From NCBI GenBank assembly GCA_900549335.1, contig UROJ01000072.1:1-7559 (forward strand): a stretch of 7,559 nt of DNA. The letters are read 5' to 3'. Source of the stretch: an uncultured Collinsella sp. GTDB taxonomy: Bacteria > Actinomycetota > Coriobacteriia > Coriobacteriales > Coriobacteriaceae. The position numbers and the translations under genes were made by a program. The notes below the pieces were generated by a model. The model was not told the origin of the DNA, did not search any database, and saw only the letters and a list, made by a program, of their open reading frames with translations. Below, one piece after another: positions 1-6,889 of this stretch (its first letter is position 1; each line of letters opens with the position of its first letter).

Positions 1-409
1 GGCTGTAGGCATGCTCCATAGTCTGAACGTCGCCCATGATGGTTTCGGTTAGATCGGCCAGATCACGACGGCCGAAAAACGACAACGGCAGTTTGCGCAA
101 GCGCTCGGCAATCCCCATGCGCTGCTTGCCGCACTCCTCGTAAAAGATGCAGTACGTGTAGTAGTACTGTTGCCAGTTAGAGGCAAAGAGCAACACGAAA
201 AAGACCAGGAGGCCGCCCACGATCGGCAGGGCATCCGGCAGGTCAGCCCCGCTGGCGAGATGTTCGACAAAACCGCCCATGACCAGGAATAAAAAGCCCA
301 TGCCGGCCATGGTAATGAGATTGGTGAGCGTGGTCCAGAAAATGCCGCGTTTTACGCCGGCGACGCCTTTATCGGATAGGAAGTACTTCTTTTGGAATGA
401 GGCGAACAT
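1..409 (-). CDS. ABC transporter permease/ATPase half-subunit, N-terminal part (cut by window edge)
   Basis: The first 136 codons of a second half-transporter are present; the rest lies beyond base 1. The ATG directly follows the TAA of the upstream ABC gene (TAAATG, no gap). An AAGGGAGG ribosome binding site lies inside the end of that gene, about 10 nt before the start, so translation is probably coupled. Visible are a short cytoplasmic start (MFASFQKKYF), a first membrane segment at about residues 24-48, a second at about 60-78, and then the coupling region (RMGIAERLRKLPLSFF, about 98-112) followed by DLADLTETIMGDVQTME. That pattern is typical of type IV (exporter-fold) ABC transmembrane domains. 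The nucleotide-binding domain is expected past the window edge. It probably pairs with the upstream product as a heterodimer in the cytoplasmic membrane. The family is well supported, the substrate unknown. Confidence 0.88.
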   Translation of the reverse strand, partial: MFASFQKKYFLSDKGVAGVKRGIFWTTLTNLITMAGMGFLFLVMGGFVEHLASGADLPDALPIVGGLLVFFVLLFASNWQQYYYTYCIFYEECGKQRMGIAERLRKLPLSFFGRRDLADLTETIMGDVQTMEHAYS

Positions 410-2233
410 TTAGGCCTCGCCTCCCTTCGTGACGGCGGCATCCGCGGCAGCAGTGATCTTCCAGCTCGCGGCCTGTTCGTATTCGGCCCACATCTTGGCG
501 TATAGACCGTTTTGGGACAGCAGCTCGGCATGGGTGCCAGTCTCCTGCACGCTACCTTGGTTGAGCACCACGATCTTGTCGGCCCCCACCACGGTCGAAA
601 GCCGGTGCGCGATCATAATGACTGTGCGACCCACCGCCAGCTTGCTAAAGGCACGCTGGATGAGCGCCTCGTTCTCGGGGTCGGCAAACGCCGTGGCCTC
701 ATCGAGCACCACGATAGGCGCGTCTTTAAGGATCGCGCGGGCGAGTGCTACGCGCTGCACCTCGCCGCCCGAAAGATATGCCCCTCCAGCACCGAGCATG
801 GTGTTAATACCCTGCGGGAGCTTGGCCACAATGTCGTCGCACTGAGCTGCGGAGAGGGCCGCACGCACTTCGTCGTCAGTGGCCGTGGGCTTGGAGGCAC
901 GCACGTTATCGGCAAGTGTTTGCCGGAACAGCTGGTTGGTCTGGAACACGAAGGCAACCTGGTCCATAAGCTCGTGCGGGTCCATGTCGCGAACGTCCAC
1001 ACCACCTACGAGCACACGGCCTGCGGAAACATCCCAAAAACGCGGGATCAGGCTTGCGCAGGTTGACTTGCCGCCACCCGAGGGACCCACCAGAGCGAGG
1101 GTGCTACCAGCGGGAACGCTAAAACTCGCATGGCTAACGGCAGGTGCTTCGGCACCCTCGTACGTAAAACTCACATCCTCAAATCGCACGTCGCCGCCGG
1201 CAGGGTGCTTGGGTTGGGCGGGCACGGAGAGCTGCTTGGAATCCATGACGCTTCGAATACGAGCCAGTGAATCGGCACTCATCTGAGAGGCCTCGCCCAC
1301 AAACATGAGCTTGGTCATGGCCGTCGGCACCACGGCCGAAAAGATCGCGTAGAACGTGAAGTTGACCATAAAGTGCGCGAAGTCCGTCTCGCCCGGCGCC
1401 AACAGCAACGCCACGGGCAAAAGAAATGCCACAAGGCCATTGAGCGCGGTAAGGTTGAGCACCTGCGGGCCTCGGCAGAACGTGCCCGCATAGTTTTGCG
1501 CCATGTCGGCGTATTCGGCGATCGCGTCGTGGAACGCCTTAAAGGAGTAGACCGTCTGCTGAAACACCTTGACCACGGGAATGCCGCGTACGTATTCGGT
1601 ACCGGTCTTGTTCATCTTGACCAGCGCGCCCATGTAGGCCTTCATAAACTCGGCGCCTTTGCCGCTCATCATGGTGGCCATGGCGCCAAACGAAATGGCC
1701 ACCGAGATGAGGCATGCCGCGCCCAAACGCCAATCGAGAGCGAAAAGCAGCACGAGCAGACCTGCGACCATGGCGGTGGCGCCGGCGATATCGGGCAGCA
1801 TGTGTGCGAGCAGAGTCTCGGTGGAGGCGGCGCATCCGTCTACGATACGGCGCAGCTCACCGGTGGCGTGTGTGTCAAAGTAGCCAAGCGGCAGCTTAAG
1901 CAGGTGCTCGCTCGTAGTCTTGCGGATATTGGACGCGCAGCGAAACGCAGACAGGTGCGTGCACATGAGCCCCACGAAATAAATTACGATGCTTGCCAGG
2001 GCAAAACCCACGGCCCACCAGCCATACATCGCGATATCGGTGGCTTCGCTCCAGTTAGGTGCCACAGCGATAAGGTCTCGCGCGACAAACCAGATGCACA
2101 CGTACGGGCCAAAGCTCAGCAGCTGCGAGAGCGCCGAGAGAGCCATGCCCAAATACGTTAGGAATTTGCGGTCACCGGCATACGCGAGCAACTCGCCGAT
2201 GTCTCCACCTTCCCTTTTTGATTCCTTTGCCAT
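410..2233 (-). CDS. ABC transporter, fused permease and ATPase half-subunit (YbtPQ/IrtAB-like)
   Basis: This is a 607-aa half-transporter with a membrane domain followed by an ATPase domain. I chose the ATG at 2233 because GAAAGGAA lies just upstream at about 2238-2245; the frame stays open for 12 more codons to a TTG without a better site. Membrane segments are seen at about residues 31-57, 74-90, 149-166, 170-189, 261-279 and 288-306. The nucleotide-binding domain is complete: Walker A GPSGGGKST at 383-391, Q-loop Gln431, signature LSGGE at 487-491, Walker B IVVLDE at 507-512 and switch His543. The LDEATAFADPENE stretch resembles AraC-linked exporter-fold transporters in gut Firmicutes and Actinobacteria, some related to the siderophore importers YbtPQ and IrtAB. 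The neighbours are a divergent AraC-type regulator and a second half-transporter. A heterodimer handling a metal chelate is an inference; a peptide or drug exporter is the main alternative. Confidence 0.93.
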   Translation of the reverse strand: MAKESKREGGDIGELLAYAGDRKFLTYLGMALSALSQLLSFGPYVCIWFVARDLIAVAPNWSEATDIAMYGWWAVGFALASIVIYFVGLMCTHLSAFRCASNIRKTTSEHLLKLPLGYFDTHATGELRRIVDGCAASTETLLAHMLPDIAGATAMVAGLLVLLFALDWRLGAACLISVAISFGAMATMMSGKGAEFMKAYMGALVKMNKTGTEYVRGIPVVKVFQQTVYSFKAFHDAIAEYADMAQNYAGTFCRGPQVLNLTALNGLVAFLLPVALLLAPGETDFAHFMVNFTFYAIFSAVVPTAMTKLMFVGEASQMSADSLARIRSVMDSKQLSVPAQPKHPAGGDVRFEDVSFTYEGAEAPAVSHASFSVPAGSTLALVGPSGGGKSTCASLIPRFWDVSAGRVLVGGVDVRDMDPHELMDQVAFVFQTNQLFRQTLADNVRASKPTATDDEVRAALSAAQCDDIVAKLPQGINTMLGAGGAYLSGGEVQRVALARAILKDAPIVVLDEATAFADPENEALIQRAFSKLAVGRTVIMIAHRLSTVVGADKIVVLNQGSVQETGTHAELLSQNGLYAKMWAEYEQAASWKITAAADAAVTKGGEA

Positions 2234-2271
2234 GAGATTCCTTTCTAACGGCTTGAGAGTTAACCGCAATC

Positions 2272-2290
2272 AACTTATCATTGATATGTT
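2272..2290. promoter_or_regulatory. 19-bp dyad in the divergent regulator/transporter control region
   Basis: The 114-bp gap between the two divergent starts (2234-2347) holds an inverted repeat, AACTTATCA-T-TGATATGTT, with 8 of 9 positions paired around the central T at 2281. It is about 39 bp from the ABC start codon and about 57 bp from the regulator start. It lies in an AT-rich stretch that also carries a possible TACAAT -10 box for the regulator at 2301-2306. A TTGATA at 2281-2286 inside the dyad could be its -35 box, but the 14-bp spacing is short. A binding site for the AraC-type regulator or a metal-dependent repressor is plausible. The sequence does not clearly match the Fur or DtxR consensus. 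Confidence 0.4.
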
Positions 2291-2331
2291 AGCCAAGACA
2301 TACAATCGAGCCAGGCGTGGACGTTTCCGCA

Positions 2332-2341
2332 AAGGAAGGGG
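2332..2341 (+). promoter_or_regulatory. Ribosome binding site of the AraC-type regulator
   Basis: AAGGAAGGGG lies 6 nt before a TTG codon at 2348 and 12 nt before an in-frame ATG at 2354. The spacing favours the TTG, although the ATG two codons later would change the protein by only two residues. Confidence 0.55.
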
Positions 2342-2347
2342 ACGCTT

Positions 2348-3352
2348 TTGAAAATGCATCGGGCCGCGACCGACATAACTGAGCTCTACGCACCGCAGTT
2401 TGAGCAGTTTGGCCTGGAGCTTTCCGGCAAGGGCGCTGTCTTTACCGGCGAGGTGGCAAACGATCGGGCACGCGGACACGCATGGATCATGCCCCTCTCC
2501 CCAACCTGCATCGTCATGGAGCATTTCATTACCCCGACGCACGATATGTACCTGGCCGAATACACACCCGAGCCGTACGCCTGCGTGAGCGAGGTCAGCG
2601 CGCCCACACTTACATGCATGCCCGAGACTGGCATAACGCCTGCGAACCTTAAACCCTTGCATGGACCGTGGCCAAACAATGCCGTGTGCAGCTTTATCCA
2701 AGATAACTGTGGCGAGGAGTTAAGCCCGCTGTTTGCAGGGCAGCTTTATCACTCGCGCTCGGTGCTCTTTTTGCCCGGGTATTTTGACGAGCTGGAGCAT
2801 CGGTATCCCACTGAGTTCGCGGGGGTCTTTGAGGCGTTTGCCGAGTCGTGGCACGAGGAAGCAACGTCTGCCATCTGCCACACGCTGTGCCGGATTAACG
2901 AGGAACGCGCCCGTACCGTAGGCGGACACGTCTATATGCAAGGCATTGTGGAGACCATGGTCGCGGAGCTCGCCTGTTCGCGCGCGGCCCACAAGCAGGC
3001 GCGGCAGGCGGCAGACACACGCGTCAGCATAACCATTGCCGAAGAAGCAACGGCAATGATTGAGCGCGCGCTCGACAAAGGCAGACGTGTGGGTATCAAC
3101 GAGGTGGCCGAGAGGCTCTACACAAGCCGCTCCAAACTATGCGCCACCTTTAAGGCCCAAACTGGCGAGTCCCTGGGCGCCTACATCCGCAGACGCCGTA
3201 TGGAGCGAGCACAGGACCTTTTGGCCGACAGCTCGCTAACGATAGCGCAGGTTGCAGAGCGTCTAGGCTACCCTCAGCAGGCCGCCTTCGCCCAAGCATT
3301 CAGACAATACACCAGCACCACCCCCACCGCTTGGCGCTCCCAACATATATAA
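2348..3352 (+). CDS. AraC/XylS-family transcriptional regulator
   Basis: A DNA-binding regulator of 334 aa from the TTG start, or 332 from the ATG at 2354. The C-terminal third (about residues 228-330) is a classic AraC double helix-turn-helix. The first unit is INEVAERLYTSRSKLCATFK (250-269); the linker contains GESLGAYIRRRRMERAQDLL; the second unit is LTIAQVAERLGYPQQAAFAQ (297-316), followed by AFRQYTSTTPTAWR. The first 220 or so residues are the presumed sensing domain. They lack the obvious AraC cupin signature and contain several cysteines (54, 79, 90, 114, 121, 177, 181, 210). The gene is divergent from the ABC pair, which suggests that it controls those genes and possibly itself. PchR and YbtA are AraC-type regulators of siderophore loci, so iron-related control is a reasonable inference, but the ligand cannot be read from the sequence. 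A GC hairpin begins 1 nt after the stop codon. Confidence 0.9.
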   Translation: MKMHRAATDITELYAPQFEQFGLELSGKGAVFTGEVANDRARGHAWIMPLSPTCIVMEHFITPTHDMYLAEYTPEPYACVSEVSAPTLTCMPETGITPANLKPLHGPWPNNAVCSFIQDNCGEELSPLFAGQLYHSRSVLFLPGYFDELEHRYPTEFAGVFEAFAESWHEEATSAICHTLCRINEERARTVGGHVYMQGIVETMVAELACSRAAHKQARQAADTRVSITIAEEATAMIERALDKGRRVGINEVAERLYTSRSKLCATFKAQTGESLGAYIRRRRMERAQDLLADSSLTIAQVAERLGYPQQAAFAQAFRQYTSTTPTAWRSQHI

Positions 3353-3353
3353 A

Positions 3354-3382
3354 GAATGAAGGCGCCAACGGCGCCCTCATTC
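3354..3382 (+). terminator. Hairpin after the regulator gene, likely terminator
   Basis: GAATGA and GGCGCC pair with GGCGCC and TCATTC around an AAC loop (3367-3369), with one A/C mismatch between the two stem parts. The stem starts 1 nt after the regulator stop codon. No T-run follows on the plus strand (CACCAAATTC). On the minus strand the hairpin is followed by CTTTATATAT, so it may also stop leftward transcripts. Confidence 0.6.
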
Positions 3383-3485
3383 ACCAAATTCAATCCAGCC
3401 CACCTGACCCGAACGGCCGAGTCGTTGCAGAACCCGGGAGCCCCGGCAGGGCGGGTGCTTGCTCAAAATGAGTTCCCTCCAAAAC

Positions 3486-3512
3486 AATGGGCGCGCCAAC
3501 GGCGCGCCCATT
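3486..3512 (-). terminator. Perfect 12-bp GC hairpin, candidate terminator for gatCAB
   Basis: AATGGGCGCGCC (3486-3497) and GGCGCGCCCATT (3501-3512) pair perfectly around an AAC loop. On the minus strand the stem is followed by GTTTTGG, a short T-run, so it fits best as a factor-independent terminator for leftward transcripts from gatB. On the plus strand it is followed by CACTCTATTCC. It is also the hairpin of the second tandem module. Confidence 0.55.
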
Positions 3513-3563
3513 CACTCTATTCCATTCAGCCCGCCTGACCCGAACGACCGAGTCGTCACGGAG

Positions 3564-3691
3564 CCGAGGGGCCGGGCGCAGGGCCTTGCCTCTCAATGAG
3601 TTCCGCACGAACAGGAGGCGCCAGTGGCGCCTCCGTCGTGAGTCAGGACTGTCCGAAATTGAGAGGCAAGGCCCTGCGCCCGGCCCCTCGG
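3564..3691. repeat. Perfect 34-bp inverted repeat next to the gatB stop
   Basis: The left arm (3564-3597) and right arm (3658-3691) are exact reverse complements over 34 bases. They begin CCGAGGGGCCGG and end GGCCCCTCGG, separated by 60 bp. The pairing may extend outward by a few bases with a mismatch and an indel. The right arm begins 7 bp beyond the gatB TAA. A smaller GC hairpin (3606-3640) sits within the spacer. The left arm belongs to the second tandem module, so the right arm is an inverted copy of part of that module. As RNA on either strand it would form a very stable stem. I see no flanking target-site duplication. Confidence 0.85.
3606..3640. terminator. GC hairpin inside the long inverted repeat
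   Basis: GGAGGCGCC (3614-3622) pairs with GGCGCCTCC (3626-3634) around AGT. CACGA (3606-3610) pairs with TCGTG (3636-3640) beyond a small internal loop. No T-run follows on either strand, so termination by this hairpin alone is doubtful. It may instead cap the larger 34-bp stem. Confidence 0.4.
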
Positions 3692-3698
3692 TTCCCGT

Positions 3699-5375
3699 TT
3701 ACGAGAGCGACGTTCTCAGCAACTCGTTGAAGAGCTTCGGGTTGCCCTTGCCGCGGCTCGCCTTCATGCACTGGCCCACCAAAAAGCCGATGACCTTCTG
3801 GTTGCCGTCACGATACTGCTGCGCCTGCTCGGCACAGTTTGCCAGCACCTCGTCCACAATCGGCTGCAGCGCGCCGGCATCGCTCACCTGACGCATACCA
3901 CGCTCGTCGACGATCTTGTTGGGGTCGTCGCCGGTCTGGGCCATGGCCCCAAAGACCTCGTGCGCCTGGTTGGAGCTAATGGCATCGGTCGCCAGCAGCT
4001 TAGCCAGCGCTGTCACCTGAGCCGGCGCGATGCCGGACTCGGCGAGCGACACGCCTGCGCCCTTAAGGTAGGCGATCATCTCGTTCACCAGCAGGTTTGC
4101 GACCGTCTGGGCCTCCTTGCCGGCCATACCGGCAGCGGCGGCCTCAAAGAAGTCGGCAAACTCGGGGTCGCCGGCAATCTGCTCGGCGTCGGCCGTCTTA
4201 ATGCCAAAGTCGGCCTCAAAACGGGTGCGCTTGGCATCGGGCAGCTCGGGGATCTCGCCACGGCAACGGTCGATAAACTCGTCGTCCAAGTCGAACGGCG
4301 CTAGATCGGGGTCGGGGAACAGACGATAGTCGTCGGCCGTCTCCTTAACGCGCATGACCACGGTGCGCTTGCGGCTGGGCTCCCAGTGGCGGGTCTCCTG
4401 ATAGATGATGCCGCCCTCCTCGAGCACCTCGGCCTGACGGCAAATCTCGTAGGCAAGGCCGTCGTGCAGGCTCTTAAACGAGTTGAGGTTCTTAAGCTCG
4501 GTCTTGGTGCCCAGCTTGGTCTCGCCGCGGCGGCGCAGCGACACGTTGCCGTCGCAGCGCATGGAACCCTTCTCCATGGAGCAGTCAGAAATGCCCAGCG
4601 TCACAAAGATGCGACGGAGCTTCTCCATAAACAGGCGAGCCTCCTCGGGCGTGCGCAGATCGGGCTCAGTCACGAGCTCAATCAAAGGCGTGCCACAGCG
4701 GTTGTAGTCGACGAGCGACTCGGCCGCGGCGGTAATGCGGCCCTCGGCACCGCCCACGTGGACCATCTTGGCGGCATCCTCCTCCATGTGGATGCGCAAG
4801 ATGCGGATGGGCACCGTGTAGGAGCCGTCCTCGCGACGCTCGGGCATCTGCAGGTTGGACGCGTCATAGCTGGCCAGATGGCCGGCGCGCTGATTGCTCT
4901 CGCGCATGGTAGAGGACATGGACGTGGACAGACCCTCGGCGTTGGCCGAAGCGCTCGCCAGACTCTGGGCCTCGGCCTCACCAAACGCGCAGTCAGGGCG
5001 CTCGGCGGCACCGCGACCGGTCACGTCCAGGTCCAGATGACCGTACATGGCAAAGGCAACCGGGCCCTGCGTGGTCTGGAAGTTCTTGGCCATATCGGGA
5101 TAGAAGTAGTGCTTGCGGTAGAACATCGAGTGGCGCTGAATCTCGCAGTTGGTGGCGAGACCGGCCTTGACGATGCTCTCGATGGCGCGCTTGTTGGGCA
5201 CCGGCAGGGCGCCGGGCAGGCCCAGGCACACCGGGCACACGTTGGCGTTGGGCTCGTCATCGTGGCTGAGCTTGCAGTTGCAGAACATCTTGGTATCGAG
5301 TGCGGTGAGCTCGGTGTGGATCTCCAGGCCGATCACGGCCTCCCAATCCTGCAGGACCTCGGAAAGCCCCTTCAT
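3699..5375 (-). CDS. gatB: Asp/Glu-tRNA(Asn/Gln) amidotransferase subunit B with an insertion
   Basis: GatB binds the misacylated Glu-tRNA(Gln) or Asp-tRNA(Asn), and activates the side chain with ATP so that ammonia from GatA can amidate it. The 558-aa protein opens with WEAVIGLEIHTEL. It has the zinc-type cysteines C32, C34, C47 and C50, then HYFYPDMAKNFQ, RIHMEEDAAKMVH, LVDYNRCGTPLIELVTEPD and RCDGNVSLR. The tail domain ends with VIGFLVGQCMKASRGKGNPKLFNELL. GatB is usually about 475-500 aa. The excess is mostly an uninterrupted insertion at about residues 120-188, between YGHLDLDVTG and IRILRIHMEED, rich in Ala, Ser and Glu. The ATG at 5375 shares its A with the gatA stop (TAATG), with AAGGGAGG about 9 nt upstream. 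It is the last gene of gatCAB and converges on the regulator gene. Confidence 0.97.
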   Translation of the reverse strand: MKGLSEVLQDWEAVIGLEIHTELTALDTKMFCNCKLSHDDEPNANVCPVCLGLPGALPVPNKRAIESIVKAGLATNCEIQRHSMFYRKHYFYPDMAKNFQTTQGPVAFAMYGHLDLDVTGRGAAERPDCAFGEAEAQSLASASANAEGLSTSMSSTMRESNQRAGHLASYDASNLQMPERREDGSYTVPIRILRIHMEEDAAKMVHVGGAEGRITAAAESLVDYNRCGTPLIELVTEPDLRTPEEARLFMEKLRRIFVTLGISDCSMEKGSMRCDGNVSLRRRGETKLGTKTELKNLNSFKSLHDGLAYEICRQAEVLEEGGIIYQETRHWEPSRKRTVVMRVKETADDYRLFPDPDLAPFDLDDEFIDRCRGEIPELPDAKRTRFEADFGIKTADAEQIAGDPEFADFFEAAAAGMAGKEAQTVANLLVNEMIAYLKGAGVSLAESGIAPAQVTALAKLLATDAISSNQAHEVFGAMAQTGDDPNKIVDERGMRQVSDAGALQPIVDEVLANCAEQAQQYRDGNQKVIGFLVGQCMKASRGKGNPKLFNELLRTSLS

Positions 5376-6889
5376 TACAGCTCGCCTCCCTTCCCGGCAA
5401 AATCGGGCGCGACGGAAAGCGCGGGCGCTCCCGTGGCGGCATCGGCAAAGCCGCGCTCCAGGGCGCGGGCAAACGTGAGCAGCTGACGGTCCTTAAACGC
5501 CGGGCCCACCAGCTGGGCAGAAACGGGCAGCTGAGTATCCTCGCCCAGGCCCAGCGGCACCGAGATACCACCGTTGCCGCAGATGTTGAGCGAAATGGTG
5601 TACAGGTCCGAAAGGTACATCTGCGTGGGGTCGCTGATCTCGCCAAACTTAAAGGCCGTGCGCGGCGAGGCGGGCATGAGGATGGTGTCCACCTTGGCAT
5701 ACGCGGCGTCGTAGTCCTGCGTGATGAGCGTGCGGGCCTTCTGCGCGGCATAGTAGTACTTGTCGTACACGCCCGAGCTCAGCAGGTAGGCGCCGAGCAT
5801 CTGACGGCGCTTGGCCTCGGCACCAAAGCCGTGGGCGCGCGAAAGCGAGCTCTGGTCGGACAGGTTGGCGCAGCCCTCCTCCTGATAGCCGTAGCGAATG
5901 CCGTCGAAGCGAGCCAGGTTGGAGAACGCCTCGGCCGGGCCGATGACGTAGTAGGCGGCGATGGCGGCATCCAGGTGCGGCAGGTCGACCTCGACCAGCT
6001 CGGCACCCTGGTTCTGCAGCTCCTGGGCGGCGCGCTGAACAGCGGCTTTAACCTCGGGCGTCAGACCCTCGGCCTCCATAAACGCGGGGATGATGCCCAC
6101 GCGCTTGCCCTCGATGCTGTCGTTGAGATGCTCGGTAAAGTCGACGGCGCAATCCTGGCTGGTGCAGTCGTAGGGATCGTGGCCCGCACCGGTAAGCGCG
6201 TTCATGGCCAGCGCGACATCCTCGACCGTGCGGCCAAAGGGACCCACTTGGTCGAGCGACGAGCCAAAGGCCACCACGCCGTAACGGCTCACGGCACCAT
6301 ACGTGGGCTTAAAGCCCACCACGCCGCACAGCGACGCCGGCTGGCGAATGGAGCCACCGGTATCCGAGCCCAGCGAGAGCGCGACCTCGCCCGCAGCGAC
6401 GGCGGCAGCGGAGCCGCCCGAAGAGCCGCCGGGCACGCGCTCGGTATCCCAAGGGTTGTTGGTGCGGTGGAACGCCGAGCTCTCGGTGGAGCTGCCAAAG
6501 GCAAACTCGTCCATGTTGGCCTTGCCCATGGGCAGGCAGCCGGCATCGAGCATGCGCTGGACGCAGGTGGCGGTGTAGACGCTCTGGTAGTCCTCGAGCA
6601 TGCGGGAAGCGCAGGTGGTGCGCGTGCCCACGAGGTTCATGTTGTCCTTAATGGCCAGCGGCACGCCCGCGAGCGGGGGCAGCGGCTTGCCTGCGGCACG
6701 GTCGGCATCCACACGCGCAGCGGCCTCGAGCGCAAGCTCGGGCGCCACCTGCAGGAATGCCTGGACCCCGCCCTCGCGCGCCTCGATGGCGGCAAGGGAG
6801 GCCTGGGCCACCTCGGTAGCGGTAAAGTCGCCGGCGGCAACGCCCGCGGCGATCTGGGCGGCGGTAAGGGAATCGAAGCTCTGCGCCAT
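5375..6889 (-). CDS. gatA: Asp/Glu-tRNA(Asn/Gln) amidotransferase subunit A (glutaminase)
   Basis: GatA hydrolyses glutamine and supplies ammonia to GatB in the cytoplasmic GatCAB complex. The 504-aa protein belongs to the amidase signature family. The Ser-cisSer-Lys triad is visible: Lys81 in PLAIKDNMN, Ser156 in VPGGSSGGSAA and Ser180 in SDTGGSIRQPA, assigned by aligning with the known GatA triad. Other family landmarks are GKANMDEFAFGSSTE (122-136), VVGFKPTYGAVSRYGVVAFG (190-209) and, near the end, KYYYAAQKARTLI and LPVSAQLVGPAFKDRQLL. The length is close to the family norm. The ATG shares its A with the gatC stop (TAATG), with a GGGGGAGAG site just upstream. No key residue is missing. The next gene, gatB, overlaps it by 1 nt. 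Confidence 0.98.
   Translation of the reverse strand: MAQSFDSLTAAQIAAGVAAGDFTATEVAQASLAAIEAREGGVQAFLQVAPELALEAAARVDADRAAGKPLPPLAGVPLAIKDNMNLVGTRTTCASRMLEDYQSVYTATCVQRMLDAGCLPMGKANMDEFAFGSSTESSAFHRTNNPWDTERVPGGSSGGSAAAVAAGEVALSLGSDTGGSIRQPASLCGVVGFKPTYGAVSRYGVVAFGSSLDQVGPFGRTVEDVALAMNALTGAGHDPYDCTSQDCAVDFTEHLNDSIEGKRVGIIPAFMEAEGLTPEVKAAVQRAAQELQNQGAELVEVDLPHLDAAIAAYYVIGPAEAFSNLARFDGIRYGYQEEGCANLSDQSSLSRAHGFGAEAKRRQMLGAYLLSSGVYDKYYYAAQKARTLITQDYDAAYAKVDTILMPASPRTAFKFGEISDPTQMYLSDLYTISLNICGNGGISVPLGLGEDTQLPVSAQLVGPAFKDRQLLTFARALERGFADAATGAPALSVAPDFAGKGGEL

Larger units (their letters stand above)
3354..3613. repeat. Two tandem diverged copies of a ~130-bp hairpin-led module
   Basis: Copy 1 spans about 3354-3480 and copy 2 about 3486-3613. 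Both open with a GC-rich palindrome around an AAC loop (loop offset 131 bp). Both then carry a 30-bp block at 3396-3425 and 3527-3556 with 28 of 30 bases identical, including CCTGACCCGAACG and CCGAGTCGT. Both end with AATGAGTTCC at 3467-3476 and 3595-3604. The stretches between the conserved blocks differ in sequence but are both GC-rich. No plausible gene lies here. The copies may be members of a dispersed intergenic repeat family, or a local duplication of a terminator region between convergent genes. Confidence 0.8.

Noticed and set aside
1373..2161. 262-codon open frame on the plus strand opposite the ABC transporter gene
   Set aside because: It lies entirely within the intact transporter gene on the other strand and has no family-like motifs or good ribosome binding site.
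3356..3608. Short frames (60-72 codons) between the regulator and gatB
   Set aside because: They run through hairpins and diverged tandem repeats and lack ribosome binding sites and family features.
3564..3691. Insertion sequence with terminal inverted repeats
   Set aside because: The 60-bp interior has no transposase and there is no obvious target-site duplication. A non-autonomous element remains possible and is kept only as a hypothesis.
4386..5486. Long open frame of 366 codons on the plus strand opposite gatB
   Set aside because: It lies antisense to a clearly recognised gatB and to the end of gatA. Its His/Gly/Ala/Leu-rich product matches no family I know and is typical of the mirrored frame of a GC-rich gene.
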